Assembly (NCBI GenBank): GCA_000745135.1
Contig: JQNH01000001.1
Location: forward strand, 3,147,501 to 3,211,500
Direction: 5' to 3'
Length of the DNA stretch: 64,000 nucleotides
Origin: Rhizobiales bacterium YIM 77505
GTDB taxonomy: Bacteria; Pseudomonadota; Alphaproteobacteria; Rhizobiales; Beijerinckiaceae
Shown here: one piece after another, positions 45,667-53,726 of the stretch
How positions within the stretch are numbered: position 1 is the stretch's first letter
Layout: every line of letters starts with the position of its first letter
The notes under the pieces: model-generated
What the model saw: the letters and a program-made list of their open reading frames with translations, nothing else
What the model was told of the DNA's origin: nothing
Databases searched by the model: none
Translations under genes and position numbers: made by a program

Positions 45667-45678
45667 TCTCCTAGGAGA
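45667..45678. repeat. 12-bp palindrome at the kinase/tail-tube junction
   Basis: TCTCCTAGGAGA is perfectly self-complementary and lies 34 bases after the kinase stop. On the minus strand it reads as a ribosome-binding-like AGGAGA preceding no gene, and resembles the real site before the chaperone at 43090-43107. It may be a duplicated flank from insertion of the kinase. Confidence 0.35.
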
Positions 45679-45688
45679 TTAAGGATAT

Positions 45689-46630
45689 TCAATAGGTCGC
45701 TGCGTCATTCGTCAGCACGACCGTGCAGCTCCTACCGAGAACCGGGTCTTTGGCCGCCTGCCACGAGAACGCGGCCTGCACGCCGGCCGGTCCTTGGATC
45801 GGGGTCTTCGGCCGCGGCAGGAAGACGCTGTGAAACGTAAATAGCAGCGATTTGTTCGCGTCGATCGACCAGCCGAAGGAGAGCTCGCACGGGTCGCCCG
45901 AGGCGGACTGATCGAGAAGCGTCGTGTCGGCGAAGCGGACCGTGACCGTGCCGGTGACGGCGACGAGTCCGGGATCGGCGTCGGCGATGCGTCCGTCCGG
46001 GCGGATCACCTCCACTTTGTCCAGGTTGTTCGAGTAGCTGAACTCGGCCGAGACGACGTTCCCGACTGCCGTTCCGTCCCGCTTCACCTCGCCCTGGAAC
46101 TGGCTGAAGCGCTCGATCACGGCCTCGGTCGGCGAGCCCGACTGCGAAGCGGCAAAGCGCGTCTCGCCCTGCGCGATCAGGCCCATGGTGGCCGTGAGCA
46201 GACCCGAGCGCTGCAACTGGATCTGCATCGTATTTGCTCGCACGCCGACATTGAGGCCATAACTCGGGACCTCCGGCATGCCGATCTGAACGGTCATCGA
46301 GGGCAGCGTGAGCGCGCCCGAGACGAAGGTGTGGGCATAAACGCCAGTCGTCTCGACCGAGGTCGGCGACCCCATCAGCAGCTTCAGCCAGTTGCCGAAG
46401 TTGCGAAGGTCAACGGGCACGACCACGTCGCCCTCGTTGTTCACGACATCCCGGCTCGGCGGCAGCGGTTCGCGGCCGTAACCGAGGAGATCGCTTGCGA
46501 TCAGGCCCTGCTCGTCGCCGAGCGCCGCCGACACGAAGGGGAGCTTCTTGAAGCCTGAGACCGGAGCGGTGCCGTAGGTGGTCTCGAACGCCGCCGCCAT
46601 AACGGCGTTGGCGCCGCGCGCGCGTGCCAT
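45689..46630 (-). CDS. Major tail tube protein
   Basis: A 313-aa tail tube subunit: FETTYGTAPVSGFKKLPFVS, GYGREPLPPSRDVVNNEGDV, VPVDLRNFGNWLKLLMGSPT, GVYAHTFVSGALTLPSMTVQ, and C-terminal SFGWSIDANKSLLFTFHSVF. It polymerises around the tape measure. Placed after the neck genes and before the chaperone, as expected. Confidence 0.85.
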   Translation of the reverse strand: MARARGANAVMAAAFETTYGTAPVSGFKKLPFVSAALGDEQGLIASDLLGYGREPLPPSRDVVNNEGDVVVPVDLRNFGNWLKLLMGSPTSVETTGVYAHTFVSGALTLPSMTVQIGMPEVPSYGLNVGVRANTMQIQLQRSGLLTATMGLIAQGETRFAASQSGSPTEAVIERFSQFQGEVKRDGTAVGNVVSAEFSYSNNLDKVEVIRPDGRIADADPGLVAVTGTVTVRFADTTLLDQSASGDPCELSFGWSIDANKSLLFTFHSVFLPRPKTPIQGPAGVQAAFSWQAAKDPVLGRSCTVVLTNDAATY

Positions 46631-46655
46631 GGAAGATCTCCAACGATGGTCAGGG

Positions 46656-47090
46656 TCAGTTCAGCGGGTCGGTCGTGCCGTAGACGGCCACCACAAAGGC
46701 TTCGGCGAAGCGAGCCGGGATCGCCCCGAGGGTCTCGGCGTCGTCGGTTGCGGGCGCCTCGACCTCGAGGAAGTCGCAAAGTCCGCCGAGCGTCCGGTCC
46801 GCTTGGACGGCCTCTCCGATTGCGCCAAGCATGCCGTCGAGGATCTGCTCGCGGGGCAGCGAGGAGCTTTCGTAGGCCGCCACTTCGATCGGGACCCGGT
46901 GCGAATAGACGTAGGTCAGCGGCGAGAGAAGCACCTCCGGCTCGCCGGGATCACCGTCGCGGACCACCACGAGCCCGCCGGGCGGGATGCGCTCAGGCTT
47001 CGCAAGGTTGCGCTTCACCTCGGCGTTGGGCAGCGCGCCGGCGACGAGCGCCTTCACGGCGTCGATCACCTGCTCGCGGCGGCTGGTCAT
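46656..47090 (-). CDS. Tail terminator protein (lambda gpU-like position)
   Basis: A 144-aa protein: TSRREQVIDAVKALVAGALP, RIPPGGLVVVRDGDPGEPEV, SPLTYVYSHRVPIEVAAYES, DGMLGAIGEAVQADRTLGGL and GAIPARFAEAFVVAVYGTTD. It is the size and position of gpU-type terminators that stop tail growth. It overlaps the next upstream gene by 4 bases. Confidence 0.75.
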   Translation of the reverse strand: MTSRREQVIDAVKALVAGALPNAEVKRNLAKPERIPPGGLVVVRDGDPGEPEVLLSPLTYVYSHRVPIEVAAYESSSLPREQILDGMLGAIGEAVQADRTLGGLCDFLEVEAPATDDAETLGAIPARFAEAFVVAVYGTTDPLN

Positions 47091-47719
47091 GAGAGCGTCC
47101 AGTGTCGGGCGATGTAGCCGGGCACGCGCGCGGCTTGCTTCCTCGCGACCGTTCCGATGTCGAGCCGCTTCCTGAGCGAGACCTGAGGGACGAGGATGAA
47201 GACCACGACGGTGGCGTCACCGGTCTTGCGCCGGTTGCGCGCCGCGAGCCCTCGCGAAGTGACGCGCGCGCTGTCGGCGACGAGCAGCGAGGGGCGGCCG
47301 CGGCGATAGACGAAGCGGAGCTTCATCCCGGTACGTCGCTCCCAGCCTGCCGGTGTGATGCGCTCGCGCCTGCCGGTGGCGCCGCGCCCGACTGCGCCGG
47401 CCGCTGGCGTCGGGATGGGGAGGAAGAGGCCACGCCCCGAGCGGATGGTGACGCCGCGGTCGAAGGCGTCGATGAGTTTCGGCGCACGCGACCAGGCGAA
47501 GGCCGCGGCCTCCATGCTGTCGCCCGCTTCAGGAAAGACCTTGCCGCGCCAGGTGCGCGCGAGCCGGTCGCCGAGCCCGGCGGATACGACCTGCTCGCGC
47601 AGCTCGCCTTTCAGCGCGTCGGCCGCGTCGCGCATCCCTGACGTGACCGCGCGCTCGATCGCCTTCTCGGTCCCGGCGAGCGCCTTCCCGAGATCGGGAC
47701 GCTGCATTGTGAAGCGCAT
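47087..47719 (-). CDS. Neck/tail-completion protein (lambda gpZ / HK97 gp10 type)
   Basis: A 210-aa protein with AIERAVTSGMRDAADALKGE and REQVVSAGLGDRLARTWRGK at the N-terminus, an arginine-rich middle part and VVFILVPQVSLRKRLDIGTV near the end. Length and position fit minor tail protein Z. It works at the head-tail junction. Confidence 0.72.
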   Translation of the reverse strand: MRFTMQRPDLGKALAGTEKAIERAVTSGMRDAADALKGELREQVVSAGLGDRLARTWRGKVFPEAGDSMEAAAFAWSRAPKLIDAFDRGVTIRSGRGLFLPIPTPAAGAVGRGATGRRERITPAGWERRTGMKLRFVYRRGRPSLLVADSARVTSRGLAARNRRKTGDATVVVFILVPQVSLRKRLDIGTVARKQAARVPGYIARHWTLS

Positions 47720-47723
47720 CGGA

Positions 47724-48035
47724 TCAGACCTCGGCGGCCTCGCAGGTCATGACCAGCCCGAGCGGGCCGGAAAGCGGCGGGGCAATCAGGCGGAACGTCT
47801 GCAACCCGATCTGGATGAGGTCGCCTTCGGCGATGTCCGGGGCCTCCGACCGGCGGACCTCGATGAGGATCGCCGGCATGATTGCACGCGAAGACCCGAA
47901 CTCCGCGATCCCGCTCGGCTGCTTCCGGACCACACGGACAGGGGTGGCCCCGATGCCGCCCGGCCGCCAGACGGCCTCCTCCCCAATATTCGGGTCGGAG
48001 AAGATCGCGTCCAACGCGGCTTTGAGGTTGTCCAC
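47724..48035 (-). CDS. Head-tail joining protein
   Basis: A 103-aa neck protein of the lambda FII/HK97 type: LKAALDAIFSDPNIGEEAVW, VRVVRKQPSGIAEFGSSRAI, DLIQIGLQTFRLIAPPLSGP. It is the first gene after the second toxin-antitoxin block, which separates it from the capsid gene. Confidence 0.7.
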   Translation of the reverse strand: MDNLKAALDAIFSDPNIGEEAVWRPGGIGATPVRVVRKQPSGIAEFGSSRAIMPAILIEVRRSEAPDIAEGDLIQIGLQTFRLIAPPLSGPLGLVMTCEAAEV

Positions 48036-48115
48036 GGAACCTTAACCTTCTTCAGGCCTTCTCTTTCCACAGAAAGGATTGCGTGCTACAGTTTCCATAG
48101 ATCAGGAGGGATCCG

Positions 48116-48499
48116 ATGGCCACAGCCCAGGTTGAGAGGGGCGCGGCGCCGGTCGAAGGGCCGGTCCTCGGAAAGGCCGTTGTTCGAGCCGCCGAGCGCC
48201 TTGGGCTCACCGCCCGCACGCTGGGAACCGTGGTCGGACTTTCGGAGCCGACCGTGTCGCGCCTGAAGCGGGGGGAGTTCACTCTCGAGCGCGGCACGAA
48301 GCCGTTCGAGCTCGCCGTGCTGTTCGTGCGGCTCTACCGTTCCCTCGATGCGATCGTCGGCGGCGACGAGAGTGTCGCGAAGGCGTGGCTGCGCAACGAG
48401 AACACCGTGCTCGGCGGCAAGCCGATCGAGAAGATTCAGACCGTGCCGGGGCTCGTCGATGCCATCGCCTACCTGGACGCCCGACGCGCTATCGTCTGA
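48116..48499 (+). CDS. Xre/MbcA/ParS-type antitoxin of a RES toxin (module 2)
   Basis: A 127-aa antitoxin: GKAVVRAAERLGLTARTLGT, VVGLSEPTVSRLKRGEFTLE (HTH), and toxin-binding C-terminus VRLYRSLDAIVGGDESVAKA with VLGGKPIEKIQTVPGLVDA (the family-typical end). ATG 48116 follows AGGAGG with a 6-base gap. Upstream a weak promoter (TTTCCA, 17 bp, TACAGT) is possible. It differs clearly from the module 1 antitoxin. Confidence 0.87.
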   Translation: MATAQVERGAAPVEGPVLGKAVVRAAERLGLTARTLGTVVGLSEPTVSRLKRGEFTLERGTKPFELAVLFVRLYRSLDAIVGGDESVAKAWLRNENTVLGGKPIEKIQTVPGLVDAIAYLDARRAIV

Positions 48500-49226
48500 G
48501 GCGCGGGCCTATCAGGGGCGGTGCTGGCGCCTGGTCGAAGCGCAGCATCGCGTCTCGACCCTGAAGCTCGTCGACACGCTCGACGAGCAGACCCTTCTCG
48601 AGGATCTGATCGAAGAGACCAAGCCGCCGGTTCCACCGGAGTGCCGGCATCTCGATTATCTGTTTTCCACCCCGTTCCGATATGGCGCCCTCTACCCGCA
48701 CGGGTCGCGGTTCCGTCGCGCCGGGCGGACGCTCGGCGTCTACTACGCGGCCGAGGAGCCCCGCACGGCCGTCGCCGAAATGGCCTTCTACCGGCTTCTC
48801 TTCTTCGCCGAGTCGCCGGGCACGCCCTGGCCGTCCGATCCCGGCGAGTACACCGCCTTCGCCGCCGCGGTCGCGAGTGAGCGCTGCATCGACCTCACGA
48901 CGTCTCCGTTCGCGGCAGATAGGGCGCGCTGGACGCACCTGACCGATTACCGAGAGACGCAGGACCTCGCGGAAGCCGCGCGCGCGGCGTCAATCGAGAT
49001 GATCCGTTACGAGTCGGTGCGCGATCCGCATGCCGGCGCGAACCTCGCGCTCCTCACCTGCGTGGCGTTCGCCGAGCCCCGACCCGTCGAGCGGCAGACC
49101 TGGCGCATCCGCTTGAGCGCATCTGGTGTTCAAGCCATCTGCGAGTTCCCCGAGATGCGGATCGGCTTCGACCGAAACGCCTTCGCTGCCGATCCCCGGA
49201 TTGCAGCCTTCGACTGGGACCGCTAG
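48459..49226 (+). CDS. RES-domain NAD-degrading toxin (module 2)
   Basis: A 255-aa RES toxin with YQGRCWRLVEAQHRVSTLKL at the N-terminus, the core GSRFRRAGRTLGVYYAAEEP, RTAVAEMAFYRLLFFAES and YESVRDPHAGANLALLTCVA. ATG 48459 overlaps the antitoxin by 41 bases; a longer in-frame reading upstream is antisense-like. It ends 14 bases before the stop of the converging capsid gene. It belongs to a different RES subgroup from the module 1 toxin, so the two modules were acquired separately. Confidence 0.87.
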   Translation: MPSPTWTPDALSSEARAYQGRCWRLVEAQHRVSTLKLVDTLDEQTLLEDLIEETKPPVPPECRHLDYLFSTPFRYGALYPHGSRFRRAGRTLGVYYAAEEPRTAVAEMAFYRLLFFAESPGTPWPSDPGEYTAFAAAVASERCIDLTTSPFAADRARWTHLTDYRETQDLAEAARAASIEMIRYESVRDPHAGANLALLTCVAFAEPRPVERQTWRIRLSASGVQAICEFPEMRIGFDRNAFAADPRIAAFDWDR

Positions 49227-49239
49227 CCGGTCCGGGTCA

Positions 49240-50262
49240 TCAGTTGCTAGAGAAAATCCGGACCGCAAGCCCGGGGCGCTTATTGACGGGGAGGATCGAC
49301 GCCTCGGTCTTGACATCAATGGCGCTGCCGTCGAGGCGGGCGATCTGCCGGGCATACATCGGCAGGCCGACCGTGTTGACGGTCTCGATGAGGTTCGCGG
49401 GCGCGCCGTAGGTCACGAAGGTGTCGAGCGTGCCGAGCGGGAACGCGAGCCCCTCGTTCGCCGGCAGCAGCGTCTCGGTTGCGCCGGTGGAAAGCGTGAC
49501 CGTGGCGTTGTATTCCTCGAACACGATGCCGGCGAAGGGAAAGCGCCGACGCGTGTCCTCCCGCAGCGGCTGCGCGCCCGTCGAGGAATAGTACTTGTAG
49601 GCCTCCTCGACCTTGGCATGCCCGATGAGCTTGTCGAAGAAGCCCGGCGAGACGAGCGCGAGGACGCTCGTCATGGTCTCGCCCTTCAGCTCGCCTTCCA
49701 CCTTGCGCAGGACCTCTCGGACCTTCGCCTGCACGTTCGTCGTCGCCGTGCCGAGCAGGAAGTCGACCGACTGCTGCGCCAGCCCAAACTCGCTGAAGTA
49801 GTCATAGAGCGTGATGCCGGCGCCGTCCTTGACGATGCCGCGCAGCGCGTTGACCTCCATGTACTCGCGGGTCTGCGCATGCTTCGCCCGGATCTTGGTG
49901 AGCTTGCGCTCCATGATGGTGGCGAGCGGGTCGGCGGCGTCCGACAGGCCGAAGCCGCGCACGCCCTGAACGTCCTGCGGCGTGATCGAGTCGTCGTGCG
50001 GGATCCAGGGGATAGTGAATGAGCGCATCGAGCGCGCGTCTCGGTTCGCGACCGTGGGCGGCCCGCCGAGCGGGACCGTGGGCAGGAGGTTCAGCACGCC
50101 CTCCATCTGCTCGATGATGACGCTGCGCTGCGTCACGCCCTCGAAGCGGAACAGGCCCATCTGGCCGAGGCGCGTGTAAATGTTCGGGAGGAGGTTGATG
50201 GCCTCCGTCATCTCGGCGAGCGAGTATCCGCCCGCGTCGAACGGGTTCGTGATCACGGGCAT
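49240..50262 (-). CDS. Major capsid protein (lambda gpE family)
   Basis: A 340-aa capsid protein: YSLAEMTEAINLLPNIYTRL, RSVIIEQMEGVLNLLPTVPL, RSFTIPWIPHDDSITPQDVQ, GITLYDYFSEFGLAQQSVDF and SPGFFDKLIGHAKVEEAYKY with C-terminal LPVNKRPGLAVRIFSSN. It forms the icosahedral shell with the decoration protein encoded upstream. Confidence 0.92.
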   Translation of the reverse strand: MPVITNPFDAGGYSLAEMTEAINLLPNIYTRLGQMGLFRFEGVTQRSVIIEQMEGVLNLLPTVPLGGPPTVANRDARSMRSFTIPWIPHDDSITPQDVQGVRGFGLSDAADPLATIMERKLTKIRAKHAQTREYMEVNALRGIVKDGAGITLYDYFSEFGLAQQSVDFLLGTATTNVQAKVREVLRKVEGELKGETMTSVLALVSPGFFDKLIGHAKVEEAYKYYSSTGAQPLREDTRRRFPFAGIVFEEYNATVTLSTGATETLLPANEGLAFPLGTLDTFVTYGAPANLIETVNTVGLPMYARQIARLDGSAIDVKTEASILPVNKRPGLAVRIFSSN

Positions 50263-50297
50263 CGTGAGGCTCCGAGGGATTTAGGGACGGGTGTTCG

Positions 50298-50687
50298 TCA
50301 GACGGTGGTGCGGACGACGAGGCCCGCCGCGGCGAGCTGCTCTTCCTTGGCGGCCCGCTCGGACGCCGTGTCGACCGATGCGTCGAAGCGAAGCCCGGCG
50401 CGCGACAGGAGGACGGGACCGCGCGCGACGACGACTCCGGGCTTGTCGGCCGCGGTCGCGTCGACGGCCTCGACCAGCACGGCGACCGCAGTCTCCGCGC
50501 CTTCCGCTCCGGCGACCACGGCAGCCGGCGAGAGGCGATGCTTGCCGGAGGCGGTGATCTTCCCGAGCACGGCGCCGAGCGGATAGCTCGTGCCGGCGAG
50601 CAGCGTGATCACCTCGCGGGTGTAGGCTGGGTAGACCTCCCACTTGACGAGATCGCCGAGGGTCGGACCCTTGGTGAGAACAGCCAT
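50298..50687 (-). CDS. Head decoration protein (lambda gpD family)
   Basis: A 129-aa protein: GPTLGDLVKWEVYPAYTREV, LLAGTSYPLGAVLGKITASG and VVVARGPVLLSRAGLRFDAS. It stabilises the expanded capsid. Located between protease/scaffold and capsid genes, as in lambda (D before E). Confidence 0.88.
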   Translation of the reverse strand: MAVLTKGPTLGDLVKWEVYPAYTREVITLLAGTSYPLGAVLGKITASGKHRLSPAAVVAGAEGAETAVAVLVEAVDATAADKPGVVVARGPVLLSRAGLRFDASVDTASERAAKEEQLAAAGLVVRTTV

Positions 50688-50698
50688 GCGCGCCTCCC

Positions 50699-51130
50699 TC
50701 AGCTACGGGCCGCCGCGCGCTCGCGGGCGCGCTTGACGATCGGGCTCTCGGCCGTCGGCTTTCCCGGCGCGGGGGCGGCCGCGATGACATCCGCCGCGGC
50801 GCTGCGCTCCGCGAGCGTGTCGAGCACGGTGCGTCGGAGGGCGTCGGGCTTGATGCCCTTGCGCATGGCGTCAGCCGCGTCGACCGACACGCCAAGCCGC
50901 GCGCCTTGCGCCGCCACATCCGCGATCTCCGCGTATTCGGCCCGATAGCGCTCGGCGGGATCGTGCGCCGGAGGCAACGGCGGTGGCGCCGGATCGCCCG
51001 CTGGCGTTGGTGGGGTTGGCGTTTGCGGCGGAGTGCCGGGCTTCGGCTCGACCGGTTCAGAGACCGGTGTCTGCGGGACTGGGTCGGTCTGGCCCGGTCC
51101 CTTCTCTTTGGGTTGCTTGTCTTCTGCCAT
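50699..51130 (-). CDS. Nested capsid scaffold protein (Nu3-like), internal start in the protease gene
   Basis: An in-frame ATG at 51130 inside the protease gene has AGGAGGAG 7 bases upstream, stronger than most sites in the operon. It would give a 143-aa protein that starts MAEDKQPKEKGPGQTDP, has a proline-rich linker and ends in the helical HDPAERYRAEYAEIADVAAQ and TVLDTLAERSAAADVIAAAP. Lambda makes scaffold Nu3 from the 3' part of gene C in just this way. Confidence 0.72.
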   Translation of the reverse strand: MAEDKQPKEKGPGQTDPVPQTPVSEPVEPKPGTPPQTPTPPTPAGDPAPPPLPPAHDPAERYRAEYAEIADVAAQGARLGVSVDAADAMRKGIKPDALRRTVLDTLAERSAAADVIAAAPAPGKPTAESPIVKRARERAAARS

Positions 51131-52000
51131 GGCGAAACTCCTCCTAAGGATTGGTGCGACGAGGGTGGTTAGGGCGGGTTGGGAGCGGTCGAGATCGGCG
51201 ACGACGTCGCCGACGACGCTCTCAAGCGTGCCGACGCCGTCGGCGAGTCCCGCGGCGACGGCGAGCTCGCCGCGGTAGATCGCGGCCTCGGTCGAGCGGA
51301 TCGCTTCCGGCGTCGTCCCGCGGTTCGCGGCGACGATCGCGCAGAGTTCGGCATGGAGGCGATCGACGTCGGCCTGGATGGCGGCGCGGGCGCGGTCCGA
51401 GAGAGGCTGGTGCTCGTTGCCGTCCACCTTGCGGTCGCCCGCGAACACGTAGGTCCAGGCGAGCCCGGCCTGCTTGTCGGCGCCGCTCTCGTCGACGTGC
51501 ACGGCGACAACGCCGATCGAGCCGACCTCCGCCGTCCGCGTAACGATCAGCCGATCGGCGGCGGATGCGACGGCATAGGCCGCCGAGAGCGCGGCCTCGT
51601 TCGCGACCGCATGGAGCGGCTTGTCGTAGCGTTCCTTCAGATCGCGGAGCGTTCCTACCGCGTCGAAGAGGCCGGCGACTTCGCCGCCCGGCGAGTCCAC
51701 CTCGAGCACGACGGCGCGGACATCCTGATCGGCAAAAGCCTGGGCGACGGCGCCAACCAGGTCGCCATATGCGATCGCACCGAACAGGGCCGACAGCCAG
51801 TCGTTCCGGGCGACCAGCGGCCCGAGCACCGGCACGACCGCAATGCCGCCGTCGACGACAGCATAGGGCGCCGCCTCCTGACGCGGCTCCGGCCACGCCT
51901 CGTCCGCGGGGAACGCGAGCAGGGCCGCGAGACGGTCGCGCGCGAACGCGAGCGGCCGACCGGCGAGCCTCGCGGCCGCCGGTGCGCTGATCATCGGCAT
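50699..52000 (-). CDS. S49-type capsid protease (lambda gpC-like) with C-terminal scaffold domain
   Basis: A 433-aa protein. Residues about 50-290 are a ClpP/SppA-like serine protease: VVPVLGPLVARNDWLSALFG, VVLEVDSPGGEVAGLFDAVG, the nucleophile serine in ANEAALSAAYAVASAAD, and GSIGVVAVHVDESGADKQAG. Residues from about 290 form the scaffold part. It matures the procapsid. It stands 9 bases after the portal gene stop. Confidence 0.9.
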   Translation of the reverse strand: MPMISAPAAARLAGRPLAFARDRLAALLAFPADEAWPEPRQEAAPYAVVDGGIAVVPVLGPLVARNDWLSALFGAIAYGDLVGAVAQAFADQDVRAVVLEVDSPGGEVAGLFDAVGTLRDLKERYDKPLHAVANEAALSAAYAVASAADRLIVTRTAEVGSIGVVAVHVDESGADKQAGLAWTYVFAGDRKVDGNEHQPLSDRARAAIQADVDRLHAELCAIVAANRGTTPEAIRSTEAAIYRGELAVAAGLADGVGTLESVVGDVVADLDRSQPALTTLVAPILRRSFAMAEDKQPKEKGPGQTDPVPQTPVSEPVEPKPGTPPQTPTPPTPAGDPAPPPLPPAHDPAERYRAEYAEIADVAAQGARLGVSVDAADAMRKGIKPDALRRTVLDTLAERSAAADVIAAAPAPGKPTAESPIVKRARERAAARS

Positions 52001-52009
52001 GGCGGGGTC

Positions 52010-53500
52010 TCAGGTTACGGGGGTCGCGTCCGTCGGGGGAGGAGACGCGTCCTCCCCGGAGGTGTCGTCCTGCGGCGCAGGATCGGCCGAGGCGCTCGAC
52101 TGGATGAACGATAGGCCGAGCCGGCGCTCACGCGCCTGGTCGGCGGCAATCTCGGCATCCACCTGCTCGGCGTCGTAGCCACGCTCGGCGAGCGCCTGCG
52201 TGCGGCTTTTCAGCCCGGCCGCGATCTGTTCGACCTCGGCCTTGGTGTCCTTGGCGGGATCGACCCAGTCCCACTTCGGGGGCAACCAGGCGCAGGCGAG
52301 GACCTCGCGCCGGCGGCGCTCGTAGCGCGGCACCTCGAGGGCGCCGGACACGACCGCCGTGTCGACGAAGCGCGCCCAGACGCGGCGGCAGAACTGGAAT
52401 ACCATCACGGCGTGCTGGTAGGCCTCGACACGGCGCCGGAACTCGAGAAGCGCGAGCCGCGCGTTCGAGTAGTTCGCGCGGATCATGTCGTTGGACAGAT
52501 AGGCGTAAGGCACGCCGAGCGCGGCCGAGACCTGCAGCAGGGTCCGATACTGGAACGGCTCGTAGGTCGCGCCGACGTCGGCCGGGGCCGAGGTCTGGAT
52601 CTCCTCGCCCGGCTCCAGCATCACGACTTGCCCAGGCTGCAGGTCCATCGTGCGCTCCTCGGCCTCGTCCTTGCCCTCGCTGGCATCGAACGGCTCGCCG
52701 GGAGCTGGGGTCGTGATGAAGAGCGCGTGCATCGCCGTGACCTTTTTCCGGTCGAGCTCGGCGTCGTCATACTGGTCGAGGAGGAACAGCTTCACGATCG
52801 CGGGCGCGAAGCGCGAGATCCCGCGAAGCTGTCCCGCATCGACCGGATCGACGAGGTGCACGACCTCGCTCGCCGGCACACGGACGACCTCGCCCGAGAC
52901 GTCCGGATCGGTCGTGTCGCCTGGATGCCGGCGCAGGAAGTGGTAGGCGACGCGCCGCCCGATGCCGTCGAACTCGATCCCCTGTCTCACGACGTTGCCA
53001 TTGGCGAGCCGCTCCGAGCGCGTCGAGGGCAGCATCTCGGAAGGGATCATCTGCAGCTGTAGCGGCACCACCAGCCCGTCCTCTGACCGGCGCGGGCGGA
53101 AGCGGAAGAACACCTCGCCGGCGATGAACACCTCGCGTGCTGCGCGCCGCTGCAGGCCGTAAAGGTCGGTGAAGCCTTCCGAGTCTGCCTCGTCGGTCCA
53201 GTCGAGCCAGAGGCGCTGCAGCGCTGCCTTCAGCTTCGCATCCTGCACCAGCGAGGACGGCTTGATGCCGGCGCCGACGACGTTGCCGGCCCAGCTCTCG
53301 ATGGCGTTGGCGGCATAGCCGTTGTTGCGCACGAGGAAGCGCGCCCGGGCCGTGATGTCCGGGCCCGCCGCGGCGATCAGCGTGTTGAGGTGCGCACGGC
53401 TCGGCTGGAAGCCGCGCAGGCGACGGTTGGCGTAGCCCGCCTCGAAGCCGCCCACCATCGCGCCCACGCGGCGGCGCAGGCGCTGCAGCGTTGCAAGCAT
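52010..53500 (-). CDS. Portal protein (lambda gpB family)
   Basis: A 496-aa portal: RRLRGFQPSRAHLNTLIAAA, ARFLVRNNGYAANAIESWAG, GNVVGAGIKPSSLV, FIAGEVFFRFRPRRSEDGLV, HLVDPVDAGQLRGISRFAPA, PGEEIQTSAPADVGATYEPF, VPYAYLSNDMIRANYSNARL. It forms the dodecameric DNA gate at one capsid vertex. Length is normal. Confidence 0.93.
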   Translation of the reverse strand: MLATLQRLRRRVGAMVGGFEAGYANRRLRGFQPSRAHLNTLIAAAGPDITARARFLVRNNGYAANAIESWAGNVVGAGIKPSSLVQDAKLKAALQRLWLDWTDEADSEGFTDLYGLQRRAAREVFIAGEVFFRFRPRRSEDGLVVPLQLQMIPSEMLPSTRSERLANGNVVRQGIEFDGIGRRVAYHFLRRHPGDTTDPDVSGEVVRVPASEVVHLVDPVDAGQLRGISRFAPAIVKLFLLDQYDDAELDRKKVTAMHALFITTPAPGEPFDASEGKDEAEERTMDLQPGQVVMLEPGEEIQTSAPADVGATYEPFQYRTLLQVSAALGVPYAYLSNDMIRANYSNARLALLEFRRRVEAYQHAVMVFQFCRRVWARFVDTAVVSGALEVPRYERRRREVLACAWLPPKWDWVDPAKDTKAEVEQIAAGLKSRTQALAERGYDAEQVDAEIAADQARERRLGLSFIQSSASADPAPQDDTSGEDASPPPTDATPVT

Positions 53501-53503
53501 CGA

Positions 53504-53716
53504 TCACAGGCCCTTGCTCGACGAGGTCAGGATCCGGCGGCGGCGGACGGGCTCAGCGGAACGCTCGATGCGGCGTTCAATATCGGCGATGGCGGCCGCC
53601 ATTTCGGCATCGGTGGCGTAGGTGACGCGGCGGCCCTCGACCTCTACCGTGCGCACGCCGCGCCAGCGGGCGGCAAGCAGCGCGTCGCGCTGCGCGATCA
53701 TCTGATCAGGCGTCAT
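53504..53716 (-). CDS. Head-tail connector (lambda gpW-like)
   Basis: A 70-aa protein: TPDQMIAQRDALLAARWRGV, VEGRRVTYATDAEMAAAIAD, then RRRRILTSSSKG. This is the size and sequence pattern of gpW, and it lies between terminase and portal as W does in lambda. Confidence 0.85.
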   Translation of the reverse strand: MTPDQMIAQRDALLAARWRGVRTVEVEGRRVTYATDAEMAAAIADIERRIERSAEPVRRRRILTSSSKGL

Positions 53717-53726
53717 GACGGCCGCC

